Part shown: piece by piece, positions 18,793-26,895 of the stretch | How the letters are laid out: the number at the start of each line of letters is the position of its first letter | How positions within the stretch are numbered: position 1 is the stretch's first letter | NCBI GenBank assembly: GCA_046348995.1 | Contig: JAXMDB010000006.1 | Span: forward strand, 124,001-188,000 | Origin: JANNSX01 sp046348995 | GTDB taxonomy: Bacteria; Pseudomonadota; Alphaproteobacteria; Rhizobiales; Hyphomicrobiaceae | Direction: 5' to 3' | Length of the DNA stretch: 64,000 nt | Translations under genes and position numbers: made by a program | Notes under the pieces: generated by a model | The model's input: only the letters and a program-made list of their open reading frames with translations | Databases searched by the model: none | What the model was told of the DNA's origin: nothing

Positions 18793-19371
18793 ATGATCCC
18801 CGACGGCGCCGTCATCGTCGGACTGCTGGCGACGCTGATTGGCAGCTTGCTCGCCGTCGTGCTGCCGCGCGCGCTCGACAACCGCCGCCGCAAGCGCCGT
18901 CAGCTCGACCTGATGACCGCGATCCACGCCGAGATCATGTCGGGCACGGCGGCGACCGCGACCCAGATCTCACCAGACGAGCAGGCCTATGCGCTCTCGG
19001 TCAACATGCCGTTCGCGAGCGTTGATGAGGCCGATTTCGTCTTCCAGTCGATCAAGGCCGACATCTCGATCCTGCCGACCGACATCATGCAGGAGGTCGT
19101 GCTCTATTATCGGCTCGCCTCACAGGCGAAAGCGATGGTCGCCGACATGCGCAATCCGATCTTCCGCAATCTCGACGGTGAGCGGCAGCGCAAGTATCTC
19201 TCCGAGTATCTGGGGCTCGTGCGCGATCAGCACATCGCCGGCCGCATCGCCATCGAGGCGATCGAGAAGTATTCACGCCGCACGCGCCTAGGCCTCGCCG
19301 AGCAGCGACTCGAGCTCGAGCGGCGGCTGATGGCCGAGCGGGCCTCGCTCGCAACCCCGAGAGCGAGATAG
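18793..19371 (+). CDS. Unknown membrane-anchored helical protein inside the dpp-type operon
   Basis: 192-residue product with one N-terminal transmembrane helix (AVIVGLLATLIGSLLAVVLP) followed by a basic stop-transfer segment DNRRRKRRQ and a long, mostly helical cytoplasmic part. Its end (TRLGLAEQRLELERRLMAERASL) is probably a coiled coil. I do not recognise a family. It sits one base after permease 2 and two bases before the first ATPase gene, on the same strand, so co-transcription is nearly certain. Such a gene is not a standard part of Dpp/Opp systems; a transporter-associated accessory role is an inference from position. Confidence 0.75.
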   Translation: MIPDGAVIVGLLATLIGSLLAVVLPRALDNRRRKRRQLDLMTAIHAEIMSGTAATATQISPDEQAYALSVNMPFASVDEADFVFQSIKADISILPTDIMQEVVLYYRLASQAKAMVADMRNPIFRNLDGERQRKYLSEYLGLVRDQHIAGRIAIEAIEKYSRRTRLGLAEQRLELERRLMAERASLATPRAR

Positions 19372-19373
19372 CC

Positions 19374-20354
19374 ATGGCTCTGCTGGATGTGAAAAATCTC
19401 ACCGTCGCGTTCGCGACCTCTAGCGGGCCGTTCCGCGCCGTCGACGGCTGCGATTTCCAGGTCTCGCCCGGCGAGGTGCTCGCCATCGTCGGCGAGAGCG
19501 GCTCGGGCAAGTCGGTTGCCATGCTCGCCGTCATGGGCCTGCTGCCGTGGACGGCGACCGTCACCGCCGATCGCATGACCTTCGACGGCAAGAACCTGCT
19601 CGGCATCTCGGCCGCCGAGCGCCGCCGCATCATCGGCCGCGAGATCGCGATGATCTTCCAGGAGCCGATCGCGAGCCTGAACCCCTGCTTCACCGTCGGC
19701 TTCCAGATCGAGGAGAGCCTGCGCGAGCACATGGGGCTCAAGGGGTCGGAACGGAAGGCGCGCGCCGTCGAGCTGTTGCGCGCGGTGGGCATTCCCGAGC
19801 CCGAGCGGCGTCTCAAGCAGTTTCCGCACCAGCTGTCCGGCGGCATGTGTCAGCGCGTGATGATCGCCATCGCCATCGCCTGCAAGCCGAAGTTGCTCAT
19901 CGCCGACGAGCCGACCACCGCGCTCGACGTGACGATCCAGGCGCAGATCCTCGATCTCCTCGTCGGATTGCAGAAGGAGACGGGGATGGCGCTCATCCTC
20001 GTGACGCACGACATGGGCGTCGTCGCCGAGACGGCCGAGCGGGTGATCGTCCAGTATGCCGGTCAGCAGGTCGAGCGGCAGCGCGTCGCCGATCTCTTCG
20101 AGACGCCGCGCCATCCTTATACGTCGGCGCTGCTCGCTGCGTTGCCCGAGCGAAGCACAGGCGGGCGTCTGCCGTCGATCTCGGGCGTGGTGCCCGGCCT
20201 GCACGACCGGCCGAAAGGCTGCCTGTTCAATCCGCGTTGCCGCTTCGCGAGCGAGGCCTGCCGCACCATCGAGCCGCCGCGCATGGGACATGATCTCGGC
20301 GAGGCGCTCTGCCACTATCCCCTGCAGGGCGCGGTCACGGAGGCCTCGTCATGA
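19374..20354 (+). CDS. Dipeptide-type ABC ATPase 1 (DppD family)
   Basis: 326-residue ATPase. Walker A is GESGSGKSV (near residues 40-48), the Q-loop IFQEPIASLNP, the signature LSGGMCQRVMIAIA, and Walker B LLIADEPTTALD with the switch His in VTHDMG. The C-terminal oligopeptide-transporter extension (GCLFNPRCRFASEACRT) carries the cysteines that bind an iron-sulfur cluster in related DppD proteins. In the signature, Cys replaces the common R/S (GGMCQR rather than GGMRQR), a variant seen elsewhere and not inactivating. It overlaps ATPase 2 by four bases. Confidence 0.94.
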   Translation: MALLDVKNLTVAFATSSGPFRAVDGCDFQVSPGEVLAIVGESGSGKSVAMLAVMGLLPWTATVTADRMTFDGKNLLGISAAERRRIIGREIAMIFQEPIASLNPCFTVGFQIEESLREHMGLKGSERKARAVELLRAVGIPEPERRLKQFPHQLSGGMCQRVMIAIAIACKPKLLIADEPTTALDVTIQAQILDLLVGLQKETGMALILVTHDMGVVAETAERVIVQYAGQQVERQRVADLFETPRHPYTSALLAALPERSTGGRLPSISGVVPGLHDRPKGCLFNPRCRFASEACRTIEPPRMGHDLGEALCHYPLQGAVTEASS

Positions 20355-21325
20355 CCGGTATCGTCATCGAGGCCGAGAACGTCTCGCAGCACTACACCGT
20401 CCCACGTGGCTTGTTTGCGAAACCCGCCGTGCTCAAGGCCGTGCAGGACGTGACGTTCCATGTGGCCCAAGGCCGTACCCTCGCCATCGTCGGCGAGAGC
20501 GGATGCGGCAAGTCCACGCTCGCGCGCATGCTGACGATGATCGAGAAGCCGACCGCGGGAAAGCTCGTCATCGACGGCAGCGATGTCTCGGCGGGCGATC
20601 CGGGGGCGATCCGGCGCTTGCGGCAGACCGTGCAGATCGTCTTCCAAAATCCCTACGGCTCGCTCAACCCGCGCCAGAAGATCGGCAGCGCGCTCGAGGA
20701 GCCGCTCGTGATCAACACGGATATGACGCGCGAGGAGCGGCGGGCGAAGGGGCGCGACATGCTGGCCAAGGTCGGGCTGCGCCCCGAGCACTACGAGCGC
20801 TATCCGCACATGTTCTCGGGCGGCCAGCGCCAGCGCATCGCGATCGCTCGTGCCCTCATGCTGGAACCCAAGGTGCTGGTGCTGGATGAGCCAGTCTCCG
20901 CGCTCGACGTGTCGATCCGGGCGCAGATCCTGAACCTGCTCGCCGATTTGAAGGAGACGCTGGGATTAACCTACGTCTTCATAAGCCACGACTTGTCCGT
21001 GGTGCGCCACGTCGCCGACGACGTCATGGTCATGTATCTCGGCCGCGCCGTCGAGATGGGGCCGGTGAAGCAGATTTTCTCGAAGCCCCGGCATCCCTAC
21101 ACACAGGCGCTGCTCTCGGCGACGCCGGTCGCCGATCCGAAGGCCCGCCGCAAGCGCATTCGCCTGGAAGGCGAGCTGCCTTCGCCGTTCCATCCGCCCG
21201 ATGGTTGCGCCTTCAATCCCCGCTGCGCGCACGCCTTCGATCGCTGCCGCATCGAGACGCCCGAGCTCAGGCAGCACGGCGCGAACGTTGTCGCGTGCTT
21301 CGCGGTGGATGAAGGGAAGATTTGA
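20351..21325 (+). CDS. Dipeptide-type ABC ATPase 2 (DppF family)
   Basis: 324-residue partner ATPase. It opens with the DppF-specific VSQHYTVPRGLFAKPAVLKAV, then Walker A GESGCGKST, the Q-loop VFQNPYGSLNPRQKIG, signature FSGGQRQRIAIARAL and Walker B VLVLDEPVSALD. The C-terminal extension GCAFNPRCAHAFDRC holds the four-cysteine motif seen in Dpp ATPases. It is the last gene of the operon; no solute-binding protein follows. Confidence 0.95.
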   Translation: MTGIVIEAENVSQHYTVPRGLFAKPAVLKAVQDVTFHVAQGRTLAIVGESGCGKSTLARMLTMIEKPTAGKLVIDGSDVSAGDPGAIRRLRQTVQIVFQNPYGSLNPRQKIGSALEEPLVINTDMTREERRAKGRDMLAKVGLRPEHYERYPHMFSGGQRQRIAIARALMLEPKVLVLDEPVSALDVSIRAQILNLLADLKETLGLTYVFISHDLSVVRHVADDVMVMYLGRAVEMGPVKQIFSKPRHPYTQALLSATPVADPKARRKRIRLEGELPSPFHPPDGCAFNPRCAHAFDRCRIETPELRQHGANVVACFAVDEGKI

Positions 21326-21946
21326 GGGTCGGCCAGGGGAACTCGGCCCTTTTACGCGGCGCGGCATTCTCGTCTGGCCGCAGAGGCATTGCTGAACGGG
21401 ACCCCCACCAGGCGCTCCGCGCCAGCCTCCCCACAAGGGGGAGGCGGGGCTGATAGACGACGGGCTATCGATGCAAGATTGCTCGACGAGCTTCCGCGGT
21501 GCGGCACGCGAACGTAGTGGCGTTTCTGCGTGGGACGACGGAATGTTTTGAAGTGCCGGCGAGGGGCTCGGTCTTCCTGTGCGACTCGGCATTCGTCTGG
21601 CAGGAGAACGCGCGCTATCTCGACACCGACCTTCTGGTCGAGCAGAGCAAGAAAGGGATGAGGGTTGCCACACGAGCGGCAGCCGAGAACGGATGCAAAG
21701 GAAAATCAGATCGAGCCAGAACCATATCGCAGAACTTGACGCAAACTACTCAGGACCTGACAAACCCAATCTCGGACAAGCGCAGCCTCAGATGGCTTGC
21801 ACCATCGGGGCGGCAGCAACTGAGAAGGGCGCCGGCCTCTCCGATCATCTCAAAGCGATCCGGTTTCACGCTTACCAAACTCTCAGGTGCATGCTGTAGC
21901 TCAAGTAAGAATGCCGCACAGGGGCAAATGACTCGTGGTTTCCCCC
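21326..21946. other. 620-bp gene-free stretch between two ABC operons
   Basis: Holds a CCTCCCCACAAGGGGGAGG hairpin (21427-21445) close behind the dpp-type operon, possibly acting in transcript stability. The open frames over 21499-22053 have no domain, and the longer one overlaps the 3' end of the opposing ATPase gene. Their composition (S/R/Q-rich) is not that of the neighbours, so no gene is called. Confidence 0.5.
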
Positions 21947-22684
21947 TCAATGCCTCAAGATCTTCCCCACGAACTCCTTCGCGCGATCGGTGCGCGGGCG
22001 GTCGAAGAGGTCGGCGGGTGCGGCTTCCTCGACGACCTGGCCCTTGTCCATGAGGATGACGCGGCTCGCGACCTCGCGCACGAAGCCCATCTCGTGGCTG
22101 ACGATCAGCATCGTCATGCCGTCGCGGGCGAGGCCACGGATCGTGTCCAGCACCTCGGTGACGAGCTCGGGGTCGAGCGCCGACGTCACCTCGTCGAGCA
22201 GGAGAATCTCGGGCTTCAAGCACAAGGCCCGCGCGATCGCGACCCGCTGCTGCTGGCCGCCCGACAGCTCGTCCGGATAAGCGTGATGCTTCTCGGCGAG
22301 CCCGACCTTGGCGAGCAGGCGCGCCGCATCCGCCTCGACCTCCGCCTTCGGACGGCCGCGGATCTTCACCGGCGCGATCGTCACGTTGCGCATCACGTCC
22401 ATGTTCTGGAACAGATTGTACTGCTGGAACACGATCGCCATGCGGTCGCGCGCGGCCCGGACGCTGCGGCCGCTCCGGTAATCGATGCGCTCGCCGGCGA
22501 TCGAAACCTCGCCTTCGGACGGTGGCGTCAGCCCGACGAGAGCGCGCAGCACGGTCGATTTGCCCGAGCCGGACGGTCCGATCAGCGCCACGACTTCACC
22601 CTTCTCGAGCGTGAAGCCGACGCCGTTCAGAACCTTATGCCGGCCGTAGCTCGCGTGCAGGTTTTTGACGACGAGGTGATGCAA
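21947..22684 (-). CDS. Polar amino-acid ABC transporter ATPase
   Basis: 245-residue ATPase of the GlnQ/HisP class. Walker A is GPSGSGKST, the Q-loop VFQQYNLFQNMDVMRNVTIAP (family hallmark), signature LSGGQQQRVAIARAL, Walker B ILLLDEVTSALDPEL, switch VSHEMGFVREV. The start overlaps the 3' end of the permease gene by 50 bp. Last gene of a four-gene minus-strand set (binding protein, permease, permease, ATPase). Confidence 0.94.
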   Translation of the reverse strand: MHHLVVKNLHASYGRHKVLNGVGFTLEKGEVVALIGPSGSGKSTVLRALVGLTPPSEGEVSIAGERIDYRSGRSVRAARDRMAIVFQQYNLFQNMDVMRNVTIAPVKIRGRPKAEVEADAARLLAKVGLAEKHHAYPDELSGGQQQRVAIARALCLKPEILLLDEVTSALDPELVTEVLDTIRGLARDGMTMLIVSHEMGFVREVASRVILMDKGQVVEEAAPADLFDRPRTDRAKEFVGKILRH

Positions 22685-23348
22685 GTCGGGCCTCCAGCCA
22701 CCGGCCGAGCCGGGTCAAGGGATAGGACAGGGCGAAATAGATAAGCGCAATGAGCCCGTAGGTGAAGAAGGCCGAGTGGCCCTGGTTGACCATCTCCTTG
22801 GCGCGGAAGGCAAGCTCGAAGATACCGATCTGGCTGACGAGCGAGGTGTCTTTCACGAACGCGACCGCGAAGGCGACGGCGGGCGGCAGGATGACGGACA
22901 TCGACTGCGGCACGATCACCGAGAGGAGCGTCTGCCATCGCGAGAAATTGAGGGCGGCGGCGGCTTCCGTCTGCTGGCGCGGCACGGACTCGAACCCGCC
23001 GCGCACGATCTCCGAGAGATAGACGGTCGAGTAGATGCAGAGCGCCGTCAGTCCGATGAAGGTGAGAGTGACCCCCTTCACGAAAGCGGCACTGAAGAAC
23101 AGCACCAGGTAGATGATGACGAGGAAGGGGATGCGCCGGAAGACCTCGACAAAGGCGATGACGACAATGCGGAAGGGGAGCGTCCACAGGCTCTGCGATT
23201 GCCTGAGCGCCGCGACTCCGAAGGCCAGCACGAAGCCGACGCCGAAACCGAAGGCGGTCAAGAAAATCGTCATGGCGATCGATTGCCAGAACAGCATCAT
23301 GTTCTGAGGTGCAAAGAAGCTCGTCAGCTGCTCGATGAGCCAGGTCAT
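22635..23348 (-). CDS. Polar amino-acid ABC transporter permease 2 (HisM/GlnP type)
   Basis: 237-residue membrane protein of the HisM/GlnP class: FRRIPFLVIIYLVLFF (the R-x-x-P-x-L-x-x-[IL] motif), YLSEIVRGGFESVPRQQTEAAAALNFSRWQTLLSVIVPQSM (permease loop with EAA-like QTEAAAALN) and the closing helix GLIALIYFALSYPLTRLGRWLEARL. It starts three bases after the partner permease stop and runs 50 bp into the ATPase gene, indicating coupled translation. Confidence 0.93.
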   Translation of the reverse strand: MTWLIEQLTSFFAPQNMMLFWQSIAMTIFLTAFGFGVGFVLAFGVAALRQSQSLWTLPFRIVVIAFVEVFRRIPFLVIIYLVLFFSAAFVKGVTLTFIGLTALCIYSTVYLSEIVRGGFESVPRQQTEAAAALNFSRWQTLLSVIVPQSMSVILPPAVAFAVAFVKDTSLVSQIGIFELAFRAKEMVNQGHSAFFTYGLIALIYFALSYPLTRLGRWLEARLASPRRQKPARELRPA

Positions 23349-23351
23349 GGG

Positions 23352-24053
23352 CTAGAAGATCCTGGCTTTGACGCGGAAGGCCCAGCGGCCGACGAGGGCG
23401 AGCGCGAGGCTCGCGATCAGAGTCATCACGACATAGAACCCGGCGACGACGGTGAACATTTCCAAGTGCCGGTAATTGTCGGAAGCGATGTTGTAGGCCC
23501 GGCCCGACAGCTCCTCGACGCCGAAGATCATGGCGATCGAAGTGCCGAGCATCAGGATCACGGCGTAGTTGGCCAGCGCCGGATAGATCGTCTTGGCGAT
23601 GTGGGGCACGATGACGTGCCAGATCTGCTGGAGCCTCGAGAAACCGAGCGTCTCGGCGGCTTCGAGCTCGCTCCGGCGCACCGAGAGGAAGCCCGCGCGC
23701 ATGATCTCGCACAGATAGGCGCCGGTATTGAGCGTGAGCCCGATCAGCGTCGCCGTGAAGGCATCGAAGCGGATGCCGACGTCGCCGAGCCCCCAGTAGA
23801 TGAAATAGATCTGGATGAGCAGCGGCGTGTTCGTGAAGAAGGTGACGTAGGCGTTGGCGAGCGGCCGCAAGATCAAACCGCCGTAGGTCTTGAGCGAGGC
23901 GAGCAGGAGCCCGAGCAACGCGCCGCCCCAGAAGGCGAGCAGCCCGAGCTCGAGCGTCAGGATCGCGCCCTGAGCGAGATCGGGCAGCCGGTCGAGCGCG
24001 ACGCCGAATTGGAAGGTGTAGTTCATTCCAATCGTGCCTGTAATACCCACCAA
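23352..24053 (-). CDS. Polar amino-acid ABC transporter permease 1 (HisQ/GlnP type)
   Basis: 233-residue permease. Visible motifs are FFTNTPLLIQIYFIYWGLG and AYLCEIMRAGFLSVRRSELEAAETLGFSRLQQIWHVIVPH, the cytoplasmic loop for ATPase docking. The C-terminal helix VALIASLALALVGRWAFRVKARIF completes the family pattern. It is separated by 264 bp from the upstream binding-protein gene, an interval holding strong hairpins that may lower permease expression relative to the binding protein. Confidence 0.93.
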   Translation of the reverse strand: MVGITGTIGMNYTFQFGVALDRLPDLAQGAILTLELGLLAFWGGALLGLLLASLKTYGGLILRPLANAYVTFFTNTPLLIQIYFIYWGLGDVGIRFDAFTATLIGLTLNTGAYLCEIMRAGFLSVRRSELEAAETLGFSRLQQIWHVIVPHIAKTIYPALANYAVILMLGTSIAMIFGVEELSGRAYNIASDNYRHLEMFTVVAGFYVVMTLIASLALALVGRWAFRVKARIF

Positions 24054-24100
24054 CAGAATGATCGACCTGTCTTAACTTCTTCCCCCCGTGAGGGGGAAGG

Positions 24101-24225
24101 CCAAGCGCCTTGGGTTTAGCGCAAGCTAAACCTTTAGGCGCTTGGGATGGGGGGAGAGACAAGACGATTGAGTCATTTGCATTTGCCCCCACCCTACCCT
24201 CCCCCTCAAGGGGGGAGGGAGAGCC
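24101..24225. repeat. Intercistronic hairpins between binding-protein and permease genes
   Basis: Large interrupted palindrome 24101-24145 (CCAAGCGCC ... GGCGCTTGG outer arms, GGTTTAGC / GCTAAACC inner arms) and a second CCTCCCCCTCAAGGGGGGAGG palindrome-like hairpin near 24197-24217, next to CCCCACCCTAC. Lying inside the operon, they could act as an attenuator or as an mRNA-stability block, keeping binding protein above permease. Confidence 0.7.
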
Positions 24226-24317
24226 GCCCGAGTCAAATCTTATGTGGGCCCCTCTAGCATGTAAGAGGCGGGCGTCATCTCGACACCCGCCTCGATCTTA
24301 GATGAGCTGGCCAAGTC

Positions 24318-25142
24318 TCAGAAATACGGCTGTGCCGGCACCTTGAGCAGCATGTCGGAGCCGAAGGCCTTGTTCCAGATCTGGTCGACGGTGCCGCCGG
24401 AGTGCAGCTTGTAGAGCACGATGTTGAGGACGTCGCGCAGCGCGTAGTTGCCCTTCTGCACGCCGATCGCGTCCCAACCCACATCGATCTTCTCGTCGAG
24501 GATCTTCCACTTCACGTCGGCATGGTTCTTCGTGAAGGCGGTGAAGAAGTCGAGCATCTCGACCATCGCGTCGGCGCGGCCTTGCGCGATCGCGCGGACG
24601 ACGTCGGCGCTGCTGTCGACGACCTCCATCTTGGCGTTCGGGAGGTTCTCCTTCGCCCAATCGATCGTCCAGGCGCTGCGCACATCGACGAGCGTGTACT
24701 TAGCGTCGTTGAGCTCCTTGTAGGAGGTGATCGCGAGCTTGTCCGTCGTCAGGACGCCCATGACCTCGGTGTGGAGCGGGAAGGTGTACTCGATCTGCTT
24801 GGCACGCTCGGAGTTGCGGGTGAGACCGCCGAGCGAGATGTCGATCGTGTCGGCGACGAGGAAGGGCACGCGTTGCGCCGTCTCGGTCGGCACGAACTCG
24901 ACCTTGGCGATCTTCAATTCCTCGGCGAGCTTGTTGGCGATGTCGACGTCGAATCCCGTCCAGGCGCCGGCCGTGTCGCGGGCCGAGAAGGGCGGGGAGT
25001 TGGGATGGATGCCGACGCGCAGCACGCCGTCCTTGATCACGTCGTCCATGGTCTTCGCCTTGGCCGAGGTGATGAAGCCGGCAGCGACCGCGCCACCGCC
25101 GAGGGCTGCGCCGAGCGAGCGCCGGGAAACCTTGAAGACCAT
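24318..25142 (-). CDS. Periplasmic amino-acid-binding protein (Tat-type signal)
   Basis: 274-residue solute-binding protein of SBP family 3. The N-terminus MVFKVSRRSLGAALGGGAVAAGFITSAKAK has a twin-arginine motif (SRRSLG) and an AKA-type cleavage site, suggesting folded export via Tat. The mature part starts DVIKDGVLRVGIHPNSPPFSARD and contains GFDVDIANKLAEEL, SLGGLTRNSERAKQIEYTFPL and the later IAQGRADAMVEML hinge region, all standard for polar amino-acid binding proteins. First gene of the minus-strand transporter; it sets specificity, which is not readable. Confidence 0.93.
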   Translation of the reverse strand: MVFKVSRRSLGAALGGGAVAAGFITSAKAKTMDDVIKDGVLRVGIHPNSPPFSARDTAGAWTGFDVDIANKLAEELKIAKVEFVPTETAQRVPFLVADTIDISLGGLTRNSERAKQIEYTFPLHTEVMGVLTTDKLAITSYKELNDAKYTLVDVRSAWTIDWAKENLPNAKMEVVDSSADVVRAIAQGRADAMVEMLDFFTAFTKNHADVKWKILDEKIDVGWDAIGVQKGNYALRDVLNIVLYKLHSGGTVDQIWNKAFGSDMLLKVPAQPYF

Positions 25143-25302
25143 GTGTTCCTCCCGTTTTTGGCCTGCCGCTTTGGGTGGGGTCAGGCGCGTTCTGATTGCC
25201 GGTTGCCGTATGATGACGCGACGGCTCCGGCGGACAAAGGCGCGCGATCTTGTCGGCAGAACGCGGGCCCCGTCAATTGCTTTGTCCGCCGTCCTCGGAA
25301 GG

Positions 25303-26895
25303 CTAGCCCGTCGTTTTCCGCTTGGCCTTCGCTTTGGCCGCGGGGCGGGGCGCCTCGCTGCGATGCTTCCTCAGATACGCGCGCCACGTCATGGCCCATT
25401 TCGCCGGATCGTCCAGCACCTGGCCCTTGATCTGCTTGATGGCCTGATTGTGCGGCGCGGTCTTGACCAGCTCCGGGTTGGCGTAGGCTTCCTCGGCGAT
25501 GGCCGCGATGACGGCGATCCAGGTGTCGATGTCCTCCTTGGAGTACATCTCGCCCGCCTCCGGCGTGAAGGGCTCCGGCACCACCCAGGGCTCGTGGCTC
25601 ATCCAGTAGGGGTCGATGCCGTAGTCGGCCATGCGGTTGGCGACATCGACCGTGCCGACGCCGGTCGCCTCTTTGAGGGGGCCGAGCCCCCAGCGGGTCA
25701 TCTCCAAGCGCCAGGCATCGATCTCGGGGTTGGAGCGATAGAGGCCTCTTATCTCGCCGAGCTTCTTGTCCATGTAATTGTTGGCGAGCACGGAGAGGTC
25801 GGAGGCCTCGTGGATGCCGTCCGCTCCCATCGCCCGCGCCCAGGCATAGGCCTTCATGATCTGCGGGACGTTACCCCAGAACTCGCGGACGCGGACGGTG
25901 GCCCTCTCATCGCCATGGTCGAGCGCGTATTGGCCGTCCTCCTCGACGACGATCGGGCGCGGCATGAAGGGGACGAGCGCCTGCGAGCACCCGTAGGCCC
26001 CGACCGCCGGACCGCCGCCGCCCTTGGGCGCGCCGAACGTCTTGTGCAGCATGTACATGCAGGCGTCGAAGCCGAGCTCGCGGGCGCGCAGCTTGCCCAT
26101 GACGCCGTTGAAGTTCGCATGATCGTAGAAGGCGAGGCCGCCCGCCTCGTGCACAAGCCGCACCCACTCGGTGATGTGGGGGTTATAGATGCCCATGTCG
26201 TCGGGATTGCCGATCATCAGGGCGGCCGTGCGCGGCGACAGCGCGGCCTTCAACGCCTCGACGGACGGGTAGCCTTCCTTCTCGAGCGGCAGAGTCACCA
26301 CCTTGAAGCCGGCCGCGGCCGCCGTCGCGGAATTGCACGGATGTGCCTGGATCGAGGTGATGATCTCGTTCCGTTGCGCCAGCTCGCCGCGTGACTGGTG
26401 ATAGGCGCGCGTGACGGTCGCGTGGGTGTAGGCGGCGTCTGCCCCGCCACCCGCCTGGAACACGAATTGATCCATGCCGGAGAGCTCGCGCAGGATCAGG
26501 TCGAAGCCGTGGATGACGGCAAGGATGCCTTGAAGCGTGCTGGCGTGCTGGAGCGGGTGCACGTCATAGAGGCGGCGCGACGACTCTTCGCTGACGCGCG
26601 CATTGTACTTCATCGTGCAGGTGCCGAAGAGCGAGATGTTGACCATCCCGAGCGTCTGCTGGCTGAGCTTCAAATAGTGCCGCTGCACCTCGGGCTCGGT
26701 CAGCTCCGGCAGCTTCGGAGTGTCGGCCCGGAGCATGGACTTCGGCACGAGGCTTTCGGGCGCGCCGGCCGCTTTGGCCACAGCAGCCTCGGGCGCCGGA
26801 TAGATCTGCCCGCGCCGGCCGGCAGCCCCCATCTCCATGATGACGGGCTCGTTCCAGACGGGGGCGTGGTAGGGGCGGAGCTTCACGTCGCTCAT
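25303..26895 (-). CDS. gcvPB: Glycine dehydrogenase (decarboxylating) subunit 2, GcvPB
   Basis: 530-residue PLP-binding half of the split P-protein of the glycine cleavage system, which decarboxylates glycine and passes the aminomethyl group to GcvH. The motif YMLHKTFGAPKGGGGPAVGAYG carries the PLP lysine, preceded by DHANFNGVMG with the conserved Asp-His. The C-terminus ends in K-rich AKAKAKRKTTG. ATG 26895 shares its first base with the GcvPA stop (TGATG). gcvT and gcvH are not adjacent. Split P-proteins are usual in archaea, Firmicutes and some alphaproteobacteria. Confidence 0.94.
   Translation of the reverse strand: MSDVKLRPYHAPVWNEPVIMEMGAAGRRGQIYPAPEAAVAKAAGAPESLVPKSMLRADTPKLPELTEPEVQRHYLKLSQQTLGMVNISLFGTCTMKYNARVSEESSRRLYDVHPLQHASTLQGILAVIHGFDLILRELSGMDQFVFQAGGGADAAYTHATVTRAYHQSRGELAQRNEIITSIQAHPCNSATAAAAGFKVVTLPLEKEGYPSVEALKAALSPRTAALMIGNPDDMGIYNPHITEWVRLVHEAGGLAFYDHANFNGVMGKLRARELGFDACMYMLHKTFGAPKGGGGPAVGAYGCSQALVPFMPRPIVVEEDGQYALDHGDERATVRVREFWGNVPQIMKAYAWARAMGADGIHEASDLSVLANNYMDKKLGEIRGLYRSNPEIDAWRLEMTRWGLGPLKEATGVGTVDVANRMADYGIDPYWMSHEPWVVPEPFTPEAGEMYSKEDIDTWIAVIAAIAEEAYANPELVKTAPHNQAIKQIKGQVLDDPAKWAMTWRAYLRKHRSEAPRPAAKAKAKRKTTG

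Noticed and set aside
16877..21325. Assignment of the transporter to nickel (nikBCDE) or glutathione (gsiCD)
   Set aside because: Motifs fit the whole peptide/nickel class; without a binding protein the substrate is undecidable.
21499..22053. Possible gene between the two ABC operons
   Set aside because: Runs into the opposing ATPase gene, is S/R/Q-rich, and lacks any recognisable domain or initiation site.
22776..24119. Plus-strand open frame of 447 codons opposite the amino-acid permeases
   Set aside because: Antisense shadow rich in D/E/R/H/Q; the permeases on the other strand have full family motifs.
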